Part shown: positions 11,890-23,330 of the stretch, piece by piece | How the letters are laid out: every line of letters begins with the position of its first letter | How positions within the stretch are numbered: position 1 is the stretch's first letter | Assembly: GCA_944472155.2 (NCBI GenBank) | Contig: OX235277.1 | Location: forward strand, 30,018,804 to 30,082,803 | Reading direction: 5' to 3' | Source: Trichobilharzia szidati | Lineage: Eukaryota > Platyhelminthes > Trematoda > Strigeidida > Schistosomatidae | Length of the DNA stretch: 64,000 nt | Program-made: the position numbers and the translations under genes | The notes under the pieces: model-generated | Databases searched by the model: none | What the model saw: the letters and a program-made list of their open reading frames with translations, nothing else | Told to the model about the DNA's origin: nothing

Positions 11890-12516
11890 TTAACAAGGGC
11901 CGTGGGTAGACTGCCTGGGCCGGGTCGGTATTAACCGACCAAGGAGCACTGAAGCTGGTGGCCAGCTAAACTGATTCTCGAAGTGCTCTGCCCAGCGTTC
12001 CAGGCGTCTTTTCGAGCTGGTAATTGGCGTACCATCTGCCTCACAGACCGTCTCGCTGACACTTTGTTTCTTGCTTCCTGTGACTCGGATAAGTTGGAAC
12101 AGCTTCCAACTGTTGCCAGATGCAGCAGCTGACTCCATCTCACATGCACAGTCTAACCACCAGGCTTCCCGGTCCTTACGTAAACACTGTCTTATCTGGC
12201 GCGTCAGCGCCTTTCGCTTATTGCCGTATTCGCTGCCAGCCGGAATGGACCGGCGTTCATTCAGGAGTTGCAAGGAACTCGCAGAAACCCAGTGGTTTTT
12301 GGTGGAGCACTCTTTCAAGCTGCAAGCGGCTACACTCGCCCTTTGTATGGCACCTTGCAGATGAAACCAATGTTCATCTATACTACTTGGGGGGTTGTTT
12401 GCAAGCATTGATTCTAGCTCATTCTGATATTTCAAAGAAGTAGCAGGTGCTACTAGTTTGCTCAAATCAACGATGTCTTTTATGAGCCTCATCAAATCGC
12501 AAGACGAACTTGGCAC
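11890..12516 (-). pseudogene. RTE-2 linker between endonuclease and RT
   Basis: 208 open codons including RQIRQCLRKDREAWW, KLFQLIRVTGSKKQ and RLERWAEHFENQFSW, blocks that precede the RT in RTE-clade elements. A frameshift near 11900 separates it from the RT. Confidence 0.75.
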
Positions 12517-12519
12517 GCA

Positions 12520-13495
12520 CTAATCCATGATCGGAGTCCAGGCATGTGCTCCAGAAGGAACGGCAGTCTTGTGATGAACCTCGCCACCGGAAACTGACAG
12601 CAGTATGATCAATCTGAGTCCACGCTTGATTCGCAGAGGGTGGACGTCAGGCAGTGCTACGGCGATGGTTGTGCCGGAAGTTGGTCCTGGCTAGAAATGG
12701 GTTGTGATCCGCGCAAAGCTGCAGAAGACAATCCTCATTATCTGATATGATTATGAGCAATAGTTTGTGCTTGAAACTTCATCAATTAATATAACTGTAC
12801 AACACTGTGTGATTTATCAAAATAAAATCTTATCCATAATGGAGTTATGTTCTTCCACAGTGCCCAATTTTTATACTTATATCCCCATTATCTGACCTGC
12901 GACCATGTAAGCCCCATTGACCACCTAGACGATTCTCCTCTGAGCCTAGACGCCCGACCTGTGCATTCAAGTCCCAAGTCAGTACTACGATATCCCTCCG
13001 ACCCGCCTGTTTCAAGAGATCGCTCAGCTGGTAGTAAAACTCATTCTTAATTGCATCCGGGCTGTATTCCGTCGGTGCATAGGCAGAAACAACAAACAGA
13101 CACCGCCTATATGGCCTACTACTCCTTACTTTCGTATAACCTTCCAGCCTCTCAGCACACAAACGACTGTCGAGCAATGCAGCTTCGGCTCTAGGGCTCA
13201 GTGCGACACCGACACCAGCTACGCCGGACGCCGACGCCACAGGGTCCCCGGACAAGCGCAGGTGGTATATACTACTAGAACTTCCAGATGGAGAGGATAA
13301 TCGAAGCACTTCACTGGGATCTTGAATGTGGGTCTCCGAAATACAGCAGGCATCGATAGCGAGGCTTTCCAATTTTCTAAACAACCCTGCCTGTTGTCCG
13401 ATTTGCATCAGGGTCCGAACATTGTAGGTGGCCAGGTTGAACGCGGCACGCGGTTTCAGGATATCTGTGTTAGATGTTGCATTGGGGACAACCAT
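12520..13495 (-). pseudogene. RTE-2 APE-like endonuclease
   Basis: FNLATYNVRTL, then ACCISETHIQDP (catalytic Glu), VVSAYAPTEYSPDAIKNEFY, and VLTWDLNAQVG, where most relatives have GDFNA. After the inserted PLE tail the frame resumes with NEDCLLQLCADHNPFLARTN and ends with LDSDHGLVR, the catalytic His region. Broken only by the insertion and a frameshift near 12520. Confidence 0.82.
12746..12885 (+). mobile_element. Solo PLE-C tail with 10-bp target duplication
   Basis: CATTATCTGA flanks it at 12736-12745 and 12886-12895. The 140-bp insert starts at the hammerhead-like segment and matches the PLE-C tail at 21717-21852. No coding part accompanies it. Confidence 0.8.
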
Positions 13496-14224
13496 TTTGA
13501 AGGCTACTCACTAACATCTCGAAACGACACAGATAGACTGGGAATCCAGACAAAGGCGAAAGGCTGTTGAAGTTGAAGAAGTCAAGGTTAGCAAAGTTAA
13601 AATACAGGAGTCTATGTATAAAAATAAAATCAAGGTTGGGAACAAATAAGTTACTTGAGACATCATTAGTGCTTGAAAGCATTGTTACGAGCGCGCGATA
13701 AGTTTCACTGATAGTTTTTTGCTTCATTTCATCTATTGTGTGAGGGCTGAGATACTGCCCAGGCGCCCAGACTGAAGCAGGTGGTTTTCTTAAGGGACCA
13801 CCCCTCGAGCCTTTGACTTGGAGTCTAATCCGCAAGGTAACGGAGCAACGTCAGGAGCTGCATGCCCATGGTTGCCGGTGACCAATATGGGTTCATACGC
13901 CATTTGGTTCGATTGGATTCTGGAGCCCATGTACCCCATTGTAACTGCTTTTAGTCTAACCGCTATCCAAACAGTCTTCCTGACATGGTAGGACCTGCAG
14001 GAACATGAGTCTCAGCCAGTTTAGCTTGTTGGGTCACTGCGGTATTCAAGCCCGACCACCACGGCAAGGTAGCAGTTGTTGGCCGGCATGGTTATCCTGA
14101 AGCTGTAGTGAGATGTTGTCATGGCCAGAGAAGTCTATCTTGTCAAAAAGGAAGAAGTGGACATCCATCAAAGGTATTGTTTGGCGGTGTTACTATATTC
14201 TGAATTGACAGATGTTAGAATCCA

Positions 14225-14400
14225 TGGGTCAATGAATTCCGATCCAAGTGGTTGAGTGGTCATCCAGCTTTGCTTGGCAACCTGGAGGTCTTGAGTTTGA
14301 TCTGCATTAGTGTGGTGAGTGCACACTGATGAAGAGTGCAGAATCACAGCAAGACAGCTGTCCAGTGCTTCCTGGTTTACTGCGTTTTGTGTACAGAATA
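14225..14400 (+). mobile_element. SINE-2 copy with compensated stem I
   Basis: Hammerhead region 14324-14367: stem I CACTG/CAGTG, where most copies have TACTG/CAGTA, then ATGAAGA and stem III ACAG/CTGT. Stem II is decayed (GTGC with GCAAGAC). Confidence 0.6.
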
Positions 14401-14404
14401 TATA

Positions 14405-15100
14405 TATGTATAAGTGACAATAGGGGGAAGTGATTCACTCTGTCAGTCAATATCGAGCTCGGAAATTTCGTATTCCACGTACTTGTGATGTGATAAATTT
14501 CCAATGAGGATAGGTTTCATATATGTATTTCAAACACTCTGGTGTTTTAACCTATTATTTAAATACATTGGTCATACTCTAATCACACTACTTAGCCTTC
14601 ACATTCTAGTAAAGAATGAAATTATAATTGATGTTATGTATGGGATATTAGGACCTTGTAGACTACGAGCGAATCTAACTAATGCGCTGGCTAATCTGTC
14701 CTAATCGCACGTCAACAACAACAACAATACCGCCGGGCACGCAAGACAAAGAAAAAAGACTGGACGTTGATACGAGAGCTTTTACTGTGTCTAACAACAG
14801 TCGAAAATGTTAAACAAAACTCCGTATTTATACAATTAGGAAAATCAATGTCACATTTTAAAAATATTAACAAACCCTGGGAATTCAGTAATTAAAATCA
14901 ATAATCACTCAGATGCGGGAAATCAATGATTATGCTAGTGTGGCAAATAAATAATGAATATTAATGATTCACCTGTGTATATATTAATTGACAACCACTG
15001 AAAATGGAATATCCTTCTTAACCAGAGACCTTAATTTCTAAAATCATGTTCCATCTATAGAACGAAGTAGATGTCTAGCAAAAAAAAACACTTTTACCCT
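14405..15100. other. AT-rich, no recognised gene
   Basis: Contains a short CAA repeat near 14713-14727. Nothing else supported. Confidence 0.4.
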
Positions 15101-15104
15101 ATTA

Positions 15105-15350
15105 TTGGTTGTTGTTGTTGTTGCTGGCTCAATGGTAGAATTCTCACCAACTACCCATGTGTCCCGGGTTCGACTCCAGGCTGACATATCCCTATAAACC
15201 TCGCTTAGCCCGTAGTAAGCGTAATAAAGTGTGAGGGTTAGGCATGAGGTTAGTAATTTCATCCCATAAAAAAAGAAACACCACCTCTACTGAAACTCCA
15301 GAGTTCAAGCTTGAAGTCCTATATTCCACAGTGGAATCAGAGGAATGAAA
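15105..15350 (+). mobile_element. SINE-B copy
   Basis: tRNA-like head TGGCTCAATGGTAG with B box GGTTCGACTCC, then the family middle and a 3' end CTTGAAGTCCTATATTCCAC. Confidence 0.7.
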
Positions 15351-15359
15351 AAACATCTC

Positions 15360-16180
15360 TTGAAATAAATTATGGCATTTGAAAAAAACTTTGTGCTTCA
15401 CATCAATCTTTTACACTTTGTTAGGACTCTTGTTAGCCGTTCAGATAAAATCACAGTTATTTAACAGAAATCTTCTTTATGAACATTGAGCTGAAGAAAT
15501 CAGTGAATTAAAATTTCGTCATTATCCTTATTATTACTCTCACTAGGTGTAAAGTACTCCATAACAGTTGTTATTATTACTGTTCAATATTGATAGACAC
15601 CTCTTATAAGTTAGTTTTAATTTACAATCTAAAAATTGACAAACAATATACATGATAGACAGAGATATATATTTGATGCAAAACGAAATCATATTGATAG
15701 ACAGTCTGTTAGACAATAGAATGACGAAGAATCCTATTATGTAATAAACGAATTTCACTTATGAACCCACTGCGTCAAGCATTCACATACAATATAATGT
15801 ACATGTGTGCATATATATGCATTAATTGAAGATGTATGATACATGCCAGACATTTTTAAGCTGTTCTCTGCATACTGTCCAATATGTTCATAAAATTCAT
15901 CAAGATTTTTGTGAATAAAACTGAATCCTAGGCAGTATTACTGAAAGTCCGATATTGGCATATTATACGTGGTCAGAACAGACACAGAAAAATGTCAGAA
16001 GCAAAACACTTACTTTATCCGCCTAATCATTTCAAAATTTCATTTTTCTTCTGCGACTGAGCTAAATCCTTGGCCATCATGATTGTCAGTGTTACTCTTT
16101 TGCATGCCTAGAGGAACATAAGGCATCAACAGCAATGTATACAAAAGGAGATAGTAGCTAGTTCGAGTCTACGCTGGTAG
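15360..16180. other. AT-rich, no recognised gene
   Basis: A faint RTE-1/SINE-B tail-like block near 16108-16135; nothing else. Confidence 0.35.
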
Positions 16181-16229
16181 AGTACTTTTATTTTACCTGT
16201 GTAATTTTCCTTCTCTTCCCTATTTTCAT

Positions 16230-16490
16230 TAAAGTGTTCCTTCCTATTATTATTATTATTATTTTATCTGGCATACTGTTAGTTGAATCCAGTTTCAGAT
16301 ATTCCAGTCGATTGATTGGACCGAAGTGCTCGGTCTCAGGTTGACATGTTGGCTCGTTGGGCAGATGATTCGACGATGTCTGGTCACGTAACCTGAAGTC
16401 CATTGGTGGATGGTGACTGGCAGTGGAATCCAGGATGCGTATTTCGTACTATTTAGGACTTGTCGGCCAAAACTGAATAAAATAATTAAT
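16230..16490 (-). mobile_element. SINE-A (Sm-alpha-like) copy, minus strand
   Basis: On the minus strand a hammerhead-derived segment (GTCCTAAATAG, GAAATACGCATCCTGGATTC) is followed by the Sm-alpha 3' block CACTGCCAGTCACCATCCAC. The core has CCGACAA, so it is decayed. Confidence 0.65.
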
Positions 16491-16514
16491 ATGACTCGTT
16501 GCACAAGAGGTAGC

Positions 16515-16700
16515 TGCTGTCGCCGAAGTGGTCTAGTGGGTAACGTTTTGGCGTTTGAAACTATGGGCACTGAGTTCGATTCTCAGTGGGAAAACCATCA
16601 CTCACTGGAGAAAGCAGTTACATCCAGATGACAAGTTCCATATAAGACGAGATGATTCCACTGGTAGTCACCATCCACCAACTGACTTCACACTGCCAGT
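16515..16700 (+). mobile_element. SINE-A (Sm-alpha-like) copy, plus strand
   Basis: tRNA-like AGTGGTCTAGTGGGTAACG and GAGTTCGATTCTCAG, decayed hammerhead segment, then TTCCACTGGTAGTCACCATC. It lies head-to-head with the previous copy. Confidence 0.65.
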
Positions 16701-17029
16701 TATTTTAGAATATATATGTTAATGTTAATTATATGTCAGTGTTTGCTTTGATGAATATTATTCAGATAACAATGACGTTAACAAATTCTCACTCACTCAC
16801 TGCCTATAGATTATATATTCGTTAAAACTGATACTTACTTACTATTCCAGTGTCCATGTGTTTGTATGTATTTTAGCCTTAAAAACAATGTTTACAGAAC
16901 AGTATTCAGAAGACAAGTTCTGCTTACATTTATGAATCATTAAGTACTATTTTTTTTCACTGTTCTGACTTGTTTTAAATTTACTTTGGGAAAAAAGTGC
17001 TTTTAATAGTAATTTTACTTTGAAGTTTC

Positions 17030-17450
17030 TGTAGTGATTAGGTTGATTTTCCAGGGTCGAGCGGTTGGCATTGCTCCCAACCTTCCCTCTATTTTCAAGC
17101 TTAGGATTGCTTAGTGAACTATTAAATTAGGCGACGTTTCCTCCCCCCCACCCGGCGAATAAGAATATAACCCGTACCTTTTACATAACAATTAGAGACA
17201 CTCACCGTTATTCAGTCGAGGATTATTAAAACTAATGTTAAGTCAGTTAGTGGTGCTATGCAGAAGGAAATGGAGATAGACTTGAAATACAATGCAGATA
17301 CCATCGTGTGACATCACATGCCAAGCCTTCCAGAGAGACCCTAGTGAAAAACGAAACGCTGGTCCAGATATGGTATACAGAAGACAGTGTGAAAAGGAAA
17401 CGAAAGTTCGTGGATAATCGTGGCGCCATCTAAAAAGTGTTCTAGGGAAA
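17030..17450. repeat. SINE-B (-) and RTE-1 (+) fragments
   Basis: 17035-17135 is a minus-strand SINE-B middle part. 17245-17450 shows the RTE-1 C-terminal region on the plus strand (GAAGGAAATGGAGATAGACT and following), full of stops. Confidence 0.45.
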
Positions 17451-18044
17451 AACTCTCATCCGTTCTGTTTGAAAGTGGATTTCGTTTGGATATACCCATT
17501 CAGTCACCACAATAGGCCTACTTAATCATGAAAATGACGATGTATCTTTTCCACTTGGCAGTTTCGTAGGTTACACATTCATTATTACACTCGTATCAGA
17601 TAAATAAGTTCGTCTGTATCAAATGGATTTAAAAAATTCATGATCACAAAAGATGATTTTGTATTTCTTTTATCAAATATAATAGGAGTGAACAATAATG
17701 AAAGCAGGCTTCGATTACAACTGAACAGGATATTGATTTCTAGTGTCTGTAATTTAGGAAACTTTACTTTTATATTCCACTTGCAATATTCATTTTCCTA
17801 AATCTAGAATATACGTGTTATTATTTTCATATATGTACATACATACTAACTAACAAGCCTAACAGAAACTTTTAATTCATTTCCACTTATGTTATTTAAT
17901 CATATGAAATGAGTAGCGTTCACCTTTATGATTGATATAATTAAAGCATTTGAATGCTTTGTACTTTTCATAATGAAATTATTTTCAGGTGTATTCAGTA
18001 GTTGAAAAGAACCAGTGAAATGAAATGACAGTCAAAATTCAGTA

Positions 18045-18690
18045 AAAAAATATATTCCATTTCAATAAGTTCTTCATCAACTGCTCTACACTAAAACATA
18101 TTGCATAGTTTTACATCAAAATTATACCAGTCATGCGGTAATGTTAGTCGATAAAAATGATCAGTGTTTAGGCACACAGGAAGGGTGAAAAAATAGTTAA
18201 AGGAGACAAGATCAATTAATTTGTAGGTAGTTAGCAACAAATAATTGTATAATCAACAGTTTGTAAAATACTTATGACTAAGGTGAATAGATAAGTGAAT
18301 TATGAGAGAATACCTCAAAGTACAAATAAGTAAATTGATTTAGTCACAGTGGTAATCACACTAAAAGAAAATAATAACAGTGTCAAAACGATTATTATAA
18401 GGATAGGATGAGATCATCTGAAATACTCCACGCATATTAGGCAGACGGCTACGGTTAATGAAGAGGGCTTTTCAAATTACCCTTGAATACAGATTTAGCC
18501 TTTTGACATGAATTCTGATTGCTTCTGTTGCATGTAAAAGTCGCTTCTCTCCTGGAGCATGTGAAAGGTTGGGCGGAATGTGATGAATAACTTTAAAAGC
18601 TTTTTTAGAGTCAACCTGATGTTCACTAGCGACGAGATGATCTAGTACTGAACCTCATTCGTTCTTTTGCCTAACCAAGGTGAATGGTGG
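18045..18690 (-). mobile_element. PLE C-terminal fragment and tail
   Basis: Minus strand 18660-18470 reads HLVASEHQVDSKKAFKVIHH and LLHATEAIRIHVKR, the PLE C terminus. The tail near 18105-18055 has TTGATGA and ATTGAAA, a near-hammerhead with U at core position 3. Confidence 0.65.
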
Positions 18691-19419
18691 CGGGAAATTC
18701 AACAACCAATTCGATTAAATGTATGCCCAGTTGCACCTAGCTCCAAAGGAGCAGTTAAACTGGTCAATACACATGAAGGAGACGAAATCGGGCAGTTTGT
18801 TTTAGTTTTGTCAACTAAGTATTGACTAACACCACTGCATTATTGGTATGATTTTGGTGTAAAACTGTATACATTAGTGTCCGTTCGCGATTTTTAGTGC
18901 GATCGCCAGTCACTATCGTCGTTGAGTATTTGTTTCTACACCCAACCTGGTGAATCACACTGTTCACGACTTCTCAGAAGTTAGACTCAATGGGCCATAA
19001 GAGTTGGTTCCCATTAATTCTGCTTTTGAATATGAAGAAAATTGTACAGCTTTTGTGATATTTTCCTCAACCCGACTGTTTATTTAACTTCCTATAACTG
19101 AATTAGGATTGGTGATTTCATCAAGAAAGCATGAATATTTTATAATTTATATAGTCATATTTTCTCACTCCCTAACTGTTTGTTATATATATACTGAGAT
19201 TTTGTAAATCTCGGTTTAATAATACTTTGGTAAAGCTATTAGCATTAAATAGCGAAATGTCAGTAAAAACAATGTCGTTTTGTTTTTCATTCATTGGGAA
19301 GCACAAAAACCCATATTATAATTAATAAAGTTGGTAGGTGTCTAGTCTTTCATATTATTTACCCAAGGATTTTATCTGTTCAAAGCAGTTCACCAATAAG
19401 GAATAGTAAGGCTCTCGTG

Positions 19420-19610
19420 ACCCTGGTGACCCAGAGGACAAATCTTTGGCATTGTGATCAGTGGGTGTAGGACTTCAGTCTTAGTGGGAACATCACCCAC
19501 TGGAGATATCAGGTATATCTGGCTGACGAGTCCCAAACAGAACGAAGTGCCCATCCTAGATTCCACCACTAGTCAATATCGACTGAATAACATCATGTTA
19601 ACGTATTATT
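19420..19610 (+). mobile_element. SINE-A (Sm-alpha-like) with well-kept hammerhead
   Basis: Decayed tRNA-like head (19430-19490) followed by AACATCACCCACTGGAGAT, hammerhead 19517-19561 and the family 3' block TTCCACCACTAGTCAATATC. Confidence 0.75.
19517..19561 (+). ncRNA. Sm-alpha type hammerhead ribozyme, full core
   Basis: Stem I ATCTGG (19517-19522) with CTAGAT (19556-19561), one G-U pair; core CTGACGA (19523-19529); stem II GTCC with GAAC, one mismatch; GAA; short stem III GTG with CAT; C17 at 19555, predicted cut after it. Confidence 0.7.
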
Positions 19611-19837
19611 TTGAAGAACTGGTTTAAAAATGTTAGAGAAGACTTTATATAGACGTATATATCAGAAGAAATCATCATATACTCAATCCAATACAATAAA
19701 AGTTGTATCACTAAGAATACTATTATGTAATGTCTTGTGGAAATGACAGTTCATTGCTAGAAATATGTAGAATGAATAATATCTTCCTTTTAATTTACTC
19801 AACAATTTTTATTTTCGTATTTTTCTCTTGTCCAAAG

Positions 19838-20112
19838 TGAAACGCACTACGCATAATACAGCGCCAAACGCAATGTCGAATCATGTCCCACGATCGCAGC
19901 CAACAGGAACCACTGATTTTACCAGTCCTTATGCATTACAAACTCCATATCCAGTAGGATCATCACAAGGTGGAATGCCAACGGCAACAATACCAACTGC
20001 AGCAGCTACTATTGGCGATCAACCACCGCCTTATCCCGACTCTTCTGCTCCCCCCCTGGGGCCACCAGCACCACCACCAGATTATTATTCGAAAATGGGG
20101 GGTTCTAGATGA
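19838..20112 (+). CDS. Proline-rich terminal exon with PPPY motif, unknown gene
   Basis: A pyrimidine-rich run ending in CCAAAG gives a good splice acceptor, then 90 codons run open to TGA at 20110-20112. The peptide is Ser/Thr/Pro-rich (HVPRSQPTGTTDFTSPYALQ) and near its end has QPPPYPDSS and PPAPPPDYYSKMGG. PPPY is a WW-domain ligand motif and PPPDYY resembles an SH2/SH3-type tail, so a signalling or trafficking adaptor C terminus is possible; a WBP2-type protein is one guess only. Codons look host-like and no repeat overlaps it. No upstream exon was recognised. Confidence reflects the single exon. Confidence 0.55.
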
Positions 20113-20239
20113 AAAAGTGGACAACATGCAAACATACATAAGGTATATCTCTTAATATTATAAGAATACCATTTCTTCGATGGTTCTTAATGACATTTAG
20201 TAAAGAATTGTCAAATAACAGTAAGATTTTACATCTTTT

Positions 20240-20460
20240 TACACGAACAACAGTGATGGCTTTATTCTGAAAACTGCATTTAGATACAATGCAATATTTT
20301 CAGTAACTTTCACAACAAGGTATTTACTTATTGTGTAGAATCTTCAAATAATACAGTAACCGATAATATGTCATCTGAAGCAGTACGGATCTATCCCAAA
20401 CATGCTCCAGTGCTACTCCACAGTGTTGTTTCTCCATTTCTTTTAGGAAATTCTTAGTGA
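20240..20460 (+). repeat. Interspersed repeat (copy 2)
   Basis: Related to 7915-8085 and 37700-37880 (TTTATTCTGAAAA, AAGGTATTTAC, GTAGAATC blocks). Unknown family. Confidence 0.4.
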
Positions 20461-20629
20461 TAAATAGAAAAAATATTCAAAATTGTGCGCGAGTTTAGAT
20501 TGCGACTCACTGTAGCGATTAGATGCTTAAAACAGCACTAAACAGAGTAAATGCAATGCATTTTGATAGATAGAAATTTTAGATGGCCCAATGATTTAAA
20601 CAGACTCCTTGAAATCTTTCTTTTTGTCC

Positions 20630-21060
20630 AATTATTATTCCCTTGGATTCTGAGTAGAAAACAGAGCTTCAACAAAACATTTCCATGTCATTCTGTCCTC
20701 TCTAGTCTTCTTAAACGGTGTCCGTGAATGCACAGGGACTTTTGACTCCTCTTTCATACGATCTCTTCCATGTCACACTTGGACCCACACCCAACTTGCC
20801 GTTCCCCTTTCGGGTTGCACTCAAGAGATGGCTCCAGATGTCATTCGATGATTTCGCACAATGTGTCCAGTCTATCTCACTTTCCTCCCGCTTAGATTTT
20901 GGGTGAGAAGTTCTTATTTGGTTCTTTACCAGGATCACCTGTTACCAAGCCATTCCGGCCGCCCATCCTACCTTCACTATCGAGCGAAGGGGGCAGTTGT
21001 TGATTAAAATCTGCATGGTCTATTGGAGATGGTTTAGGTAACGGGCCGCGTCCAAGTCGA
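20630..21060 (-). mobile_element. RTE-1 3' fragment
   Basis: Minus strand starts within the C-terminal domain and ends at the (AAT)n tail complement near 20632-20640. Frames are broken. Confidence 0.7.
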
Positions 21061-21244
21061 ATTAGTAACTGACAAAAACTTGTTGTTATTTTATTGTGAA
21101 TCAGTCAGCGTTTAGTACAGACTGCCAACAAAATCTACCGAACATGTGAACGTAATATGGGGTCGGTCTGTAAGCTAAACGATACCATACCTTGGTTTAC
21201 TTCATATAAGACAACAGACCTTAGAAATTAGCTGGTAAGTAACA

Positions 21245-21852
21245 TATATATATATTATTTTGTCCAATTTGGTCCCTGAGTGAGTTTGTAGGTTCAAATT
21301 TACAAAATATCCTGCAATTACTGTGAGTGAGGTCAACTACATAGGTCAAACTAGTAGGTTAGGGGCAGTCAGATTGTCGAAACATAAGAATTTAGCTAAG
21401 GTAAGAATGCTTGACCCCGTGGAGATAAGTGATTTAGAAAAAGCTCAGCGATCGCACTACATGCATTAACGCACAACCACACAATAGGGTGGGAGAGGGT
21501 TAGAATTCTAAGAAGTAATATAAGTAGGTGAAGAGAGAGAGAGGTTGATTAAAGAATCCTTGTTCATCGAGTCTACACCCAACACGTGCAATAGGATGCA
21601 ATGACTCATCACTCCTACCGGAAATATGGAAAATACTACTACCAATCAAATCAAGCGATGGAAAACAATGGAATTATATAAACGAAGTTAGAAATCTGTG
21701 TGAGTCGTGTCTTGATATGATTATGAGCAATAAATTGTGCTCGAAACGTCATCAGTAAATATTACTGTATAACACTGTGAGACTTTATCAAAGTAAATTT
21801 TACTCCTAATGGAATTATACTTTACCACAGTGCACAAGTTCTATTCTTATAT
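21245..21852 (+). mobile_element. PLE-C fragment and tail
   Basis: Broken coding sequence with YIGQTSR-like (21340) and ALHALTHNH-like (21450) blocks, then the tail with the motif at 21713-21754. Confidence 0.75.
21713..21754 (+). ncRNA. Hammerhead-like motif of PLE-C
   Basis: Stem I TGAT (21713-21716) with ATCA (21751-21754); ATGATTA where the canonical core is CTGANGA, then one extra T; stem II GAGCA/TGCTC; GAA; ACGT; C17 at 21750. Positions 3 and 8 are A and U in place of C and G. Confidence 0.5.
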
Positions 21853-21891
21853 CATTGATACACTTAATTTACTTTACTTCTTGTGTTTTAG

Positions 21892-22200
21892 ATCAGTCGA
21901 AATTAAAAAAACAAGCAAAACAAAAACAAAACACACGAAAGAAATCACACATATCCTTCGAAACTGAAAATATCTTGTTGGAATTTTATTTAACAATATT
22001 GCATGCCGTCAGTGTGTGTGTGTGTGTGTGTGTGGGCGTGTAATGTCGCCATCATGACAGTTGTTTTTACTGTTTCTTATTTCAATTCTGTCTTCATTCA
22101 CATTTTTCATGATGCAAGCATGAATTTTGTAAATGTTTATGTGGCTTGTTTTTATTATATTGTTAGTCACCACCGGCTTTCTTAAGAATAAAAATGTTAT
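21892..22200 (+). other. Possible terminal exon or 3' UTR with poly(A) signal
   Basis: TTTTAG after a T-rich run forms an acceptor at 21891. A Lys/Gln-rich frame (DQSKLKKQAKQKQNTRKK) then runs into a (TG)n tract at 22013-22034. AATAAA lies at 22187-22192. This could be an alternative 3' exon of the gene that uses 19838-20112, or chance. Confidence 0.2.
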
Positions 22201-22789
22201 TTTTAAAGTATTCTGTTTTATTTATTCATTTATGTTTTAGCAAACCGTTTAAATCAGCGGGTTATCGAAATTTCCATCCATCCATCATAGTGCTAAAGTT
22301 TCTCTGAATTTCTTATTGTTTTCATCACTCACTTATATCCATCGATTATTATGGGAACTCGCATACATTTTTAATTCACTTTCACCAGAATACGGTCCGT
22401 TTCCTGGTGGAAATGAAAGAAAAGCACAGGGTAGAAGAGGTTCTTTCTTCGTATAAACAACGCTGAGTCAAAAATGATGTGCTGAAGATTATTATTTTAT
22501 CTGTAGATCCTGCAGGAAGAGGAAATAATTTGCAACTATATACACTGGGGATTTCTGTACTGTGTTAACCTAGTGTCTGAAATAAAGCTTTATGATTTTA
22601 AAAAGTCACTGTAAGAGCAGAATTGTAGTGCTGTTGTAGAATGTAATTCCATATCACATATTTGACATAACACACGGTGAGTGAAGACGGTATTAATTAC
22701 TGAATGATGTTTCCAGCATAATTTATTGTTACTAATAATCATATCAATGTATTCGCATGGCTTTGTGATTTATTTTATATATTTTTTGT

Positions 22790-23330
22790 CTCCCCATTGT
22801 TGTTTCTGCCAATTTTCCGTTTATCTGGTATAGGCGTTGCGTCATTTCCGTTGCATGTATTTGGTGTTGATAAGATCAAACAGAAATTTGTTGATTAGCC
22901 TCTCTCCTTCTCTCTCCACTTAACTACATTACCTTCGAATGCTTTTACCCTATCCCACCCTATTGTTCGGTTACATGCAAGTGAACGTATTCCAATGACT
23001 GAGTTTTTCCTGGATTATTTGACTGAACAGGGTTAATCATTCCTGTGTCATTATACGGTATTTAGTTAATTCTATTACATTTCTCGGTTGGATCTATTGC
23101 ATCATTAAGCCGATAAAGATGGTCTCTAAGTGAGTGAGTCAACTGGTTGGTTTAAATGCCCCCTCCTTAATTCCATCTCTATTTAGAATCCTACGTAAGG
23201 CTTCTTCGAATATATATGGCTGTACTATCGGGGCTTTAAATTCCTTATTATCTAGTTATTTTTAATCCTGTATCACTGTGTATGAAATTAAATATGGAAA
23301 AAAATATGGAATTACCTATTTGTTCACTAC
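22790..23330 (-). mobile_element. PLE-C body fragment, decayed
   Basis: Minus strand shows ALRRILNRDGIKEGAFKPT and scattered family blocks to the CNRND-like region near 22850; a plus-strand tail piece is at 23265-23330. The gap 22200-22790 holds nothing recognised. Confidence 0.55.

Larger units (their letters stand above)
10440..14110 (-). mobile_element. RTE-2: nearly full-length RTE-clade LINE
   Basis: Order on the minus strand: a GC-richer 5' leader (about 14110-13560), an APE-type endonuclease (13495 to about 12520), a linker, and a reverse transcriptase with its C-terminal domain (11867 to about 10440). No separate ORF1 and no LTRs. A PLE-C tail splits the endonuclease at 12736-12895. 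One in-frame stop (11667-11669) and frameshifts near 12520, 11900 and 10760 break it. Higher GC than the flanks suggests a fairly young insertion. The 3' boundary is uncertain; (AAT)-like sequence at 10297 could be its tail. Confidence 0.85.

Noticed and set aside
22003..22185. Small protein over a TG repeat
   Set aside because: The Val-Cys run is a translated microsatellite.
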